From contig DBTM01000041.1 of NCBI GenBank assembly GCA_002307055.1, positions 1 through 32,779 on the forward strand: a DNA stretch of 32,779 nt, given 5' to 3'. Source of the DNA: Clostridiales bacterium UBA1316. GTDB taxonomy: Bacteria; Bacillota; Clostridia; Oscillospirales; Oscillospiraceae. Below the pieces are notes generated by a model. It saw nothing but the letters and a program-made list of their open reading frames with translations, ran no database searches and was not told the DNA's origin. The position numbers were made by a program, and so were the translations under genes. Shown one piece after another: positions 31,521 through 32,779 of this stretch (its first letter is position 1; every line of letters starts with the position of its first letter).

Positions 31521-32779
31521 GTGGCTGACAGCCCTGTGCCAGCCGCCCAGGAGGCTCTGACGGCGTTCACCGTTCATAACGGGGTCAAAGCGCTGGTCAC
31601 AGGCCCAAAGCTTTCGGAGCGTATCCAGACCGCTCCAGAGGCCGACGGTGAGCCCGGCCAGGTAACAGGCGCCGAGCGCCGTCGTTTCATGCACGCGCGG
31701 GCGGCGGATGGATATCCCAAGGATATCAGCCTGAAATTGCATAAGGAAGGCGTTTTGAGACGCGCCGCCGTCGACGCTCAGCTCGCTTAAATGAATGCCG
31801 GTGTCAAGCTCCATGGCCTGAACGAGGTCATAGGACTCATAGGCAATGGCTTCAAGCGCGGCGCGAATGATATGCTCGCGCTTCGTGCCGCGGGTGATGC
31901 CGACGATAATTCCTCTGGCGTACATGTCCCAATAAGGCGCGCCGAGACCGGAAAAGGCTGGGACGAGGTAGACACCGCCCGTGTCGGCGACTTTATCGGC
32001 GTACGCTTCGCTTTCATGGCTTTCTGTGAAAAAGCGCATCTCATCGCGCAGCCATTGGACAACGGCTCCGCCTGTGAACACGCTGCCCTCGAGCGCATAG
32101 CTGATTTTAGGCTTAACGCCGGAGGCACCGCCGGGACACGCGGCGAGGGTCGTGATGAGGCCGTTTTGGCTCGCCACAGGCTTGTCTCCCGTGTTCATCA
32201 GGAGGAAGCAGCCTGTGCCGTAGGTGTTTTTGGCTTCTCCTGCCTCAAAGCAGGTCTGACCGAACAAGGCGGCCTGCTGGTCGCCAGCGACACCGGCGAT
32301 GGGAATCTGAACGCCCTGCACAGGTACCGCTCCGTACAGATATCCGGACTCATGGACCTCCGGCAGAACAGTGCGGGGGATACCCAGCATGCCCAGCAGC
32401 TGCTCATCCCACTCGAGCGTATGGATGTTGTAAAGCATAGTGCGGCTGGCGTTTGTATAGTCTGTCGCGTGGACGCGCCCGTTTGTCAGCTTCCAGATGA
32501 GCCAGGTGTCGACCGTCCCGAACAGCAGGTCGCCGCGCTCGGATTTTTCGCGCGCACCGTCAATATTGTCGAGAATCCACTTTATTTTCGGGCCGGAAAA
32601 ATAAGCGTCGGGAATCAGTCCGGTCGCCGCTGTGATCAGGCTGCCATACCCGTCTCTGATCAGGCCGCTGATTATTTCCGATGTCCTGCGGCACTGCCAG
32701 ACGATGGCGTTGCAGACGGGAATGCCGGTTGCTTTATCCCACAGGATGGTCGTTTCCCGCTGGTTGGTGATGCCGATGG
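31491..32779 (-). CDS. glpK: Glycerol kinase, partial, 5' end beyond right edge
   Basis: Phosphorylates glycerol to sn-glycerol 3-phosphate with ATP. About 428 C-terminal residues of roughly 500 are present; the frame enters from the right edge at GITNQRETTILWDK, the conserved FGGY-kinase block. Further signatures are FSGPKIKWILDN, LLFGTVDTWLIWKLT, TDYTNASRTMLYNI, AGVAGDQQAALFGQ, KNTYGTGCFLLMNTG, YALEGSVFTGGAVVQWLRD, VPAFSGLGAPYWD, and DGGASQNAFLMQFQADIL near the end. It is probably cotranscribed with the downstream DegV-family gene; the promoter is outside the window. Confidence 0.96.
   Translation of the reverse strand, partial: IGITNQRETTILWDKATGIPVCNAIVWQCRRTSEIISGLIRDGYGSLITAATGLIPDAYFSGPKIKWILDNIDGAREKSERGDLLFGTVDTWLIWKLTNGRVHATDYTNASRTMLYNIHTLEWDEQLLGMLGIPRTVLPEVHESGYLYGAVPVQGVQIPIAGVAGDQQAALFGQTCFEAGEAKNTYGTGCFLLMNTGDKPVASQNGLITTLAACPGGASGVKPKISYALEGSVFTGGAVVQWLRDEMRFFTESHESEAYADKVADTGGVYLVPAFSGLGAPYWDMYARGIIVGITRGTKREHIIRAALEAIAYESYDLVQAMELDTGIHLSELSVDGGASQNAFLMQFQADILGISIRRPRVHETTALGACYLAGLTVGLWSGLDTLRKLWACDQRFDPVMNGERRQSLLGGWHRAVSHSRGWANIPV

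Overview
The window looks like chromosome of an endospore-forming clostridial Firmicute of moderate GC, probably in or near the Oscillospirales. Evidence for this is spore genes (spmA-spmB, spoVAD-spoVAE), an AbrB/SpoVT regulator with a C-terminal Cys pair module, a CtsR-McsA-ClpC stress operon, canonical SigA promoters with 16-18 bp spacers, strong GGAGG ribosome sites, and short palindromic intergenic repeats of a type I recall from gut clostridia. No rRNA, tRNA, CRISPR array, integrase or insertion sequence was seen.

Layout. 1-4838 (minus): lower-glycolysis operon pgk-tpiA-gpmI-eno from one SigA promoter, eno cut by the left edge. 4943-7466 (plus): a GT2 membrane glycosyltransferase, rsmA and a 3-methyladenine DNA glycosylase. 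7504-10865 (plus): a zinc-ribbon/TM/Ig-like protein with its own promoter and terminator, then a large membrane GGDEF-PAS protein. 10886-11994 (minus): spmA-spmB. 12107-12508: abrB with promoter and terminator. 12581-14449 (minus): rsmI, a TrmN6-like methyltransferase and a 55-aa 2[4Fe-4S] ferredoxin. 14639-18575 (plus): a 58-residue small ORF, then ctsR-mcsA-clpC behind a textbook CtsR operator; mcsB is absent. 18772-20588 (plus): a protein with two tandem WXG100-like helical units fused to BspA-type leucine-rich repeats. 20677-22094 (minus): spoVAD-spoVAE without spoVAC. 22188-23953 (plus): galE and a double-cluster Fe-S protein related to QueG. 24154-24366 (minus): a small unknown protein. 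24799-30433 (plus): the accessory part of the window. 30578-32779 (minus): a DegV-family protein and glpK, cut by the right edge.

The most novel content is the two-gene unit at 24869-30433. It encodes a 1485-residue protein that I cannot assign to a family but that carries an HEIGH (HExxH) zinc-protease motif, followed 21 bp later by a 361-residue FRG-domain protein. The unit is visibly AT-richer than its neighbours. It has a perfect-consensus TTGACA-N17-TATAAT promoter overlapped by an operator-like dyad, preceded by a 13-bp tandem duplication and several palindromes, and it ends in a strong bidirectional terminator. It looks like a self-contained, repressible cassette inserted between housekeeping genes. 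A defence or toxin-type role is a reasonable hypothesis, but nothing in the sequence proves it.

Other points: two conserved genes, eno and spoVAD, have near-cognate codons (ATA and ACG) exactly where the ATG should lie relative to an ideal ribosome site and the family N-terminus. The stress operon has a strong hairpin where mcsB would normally be.
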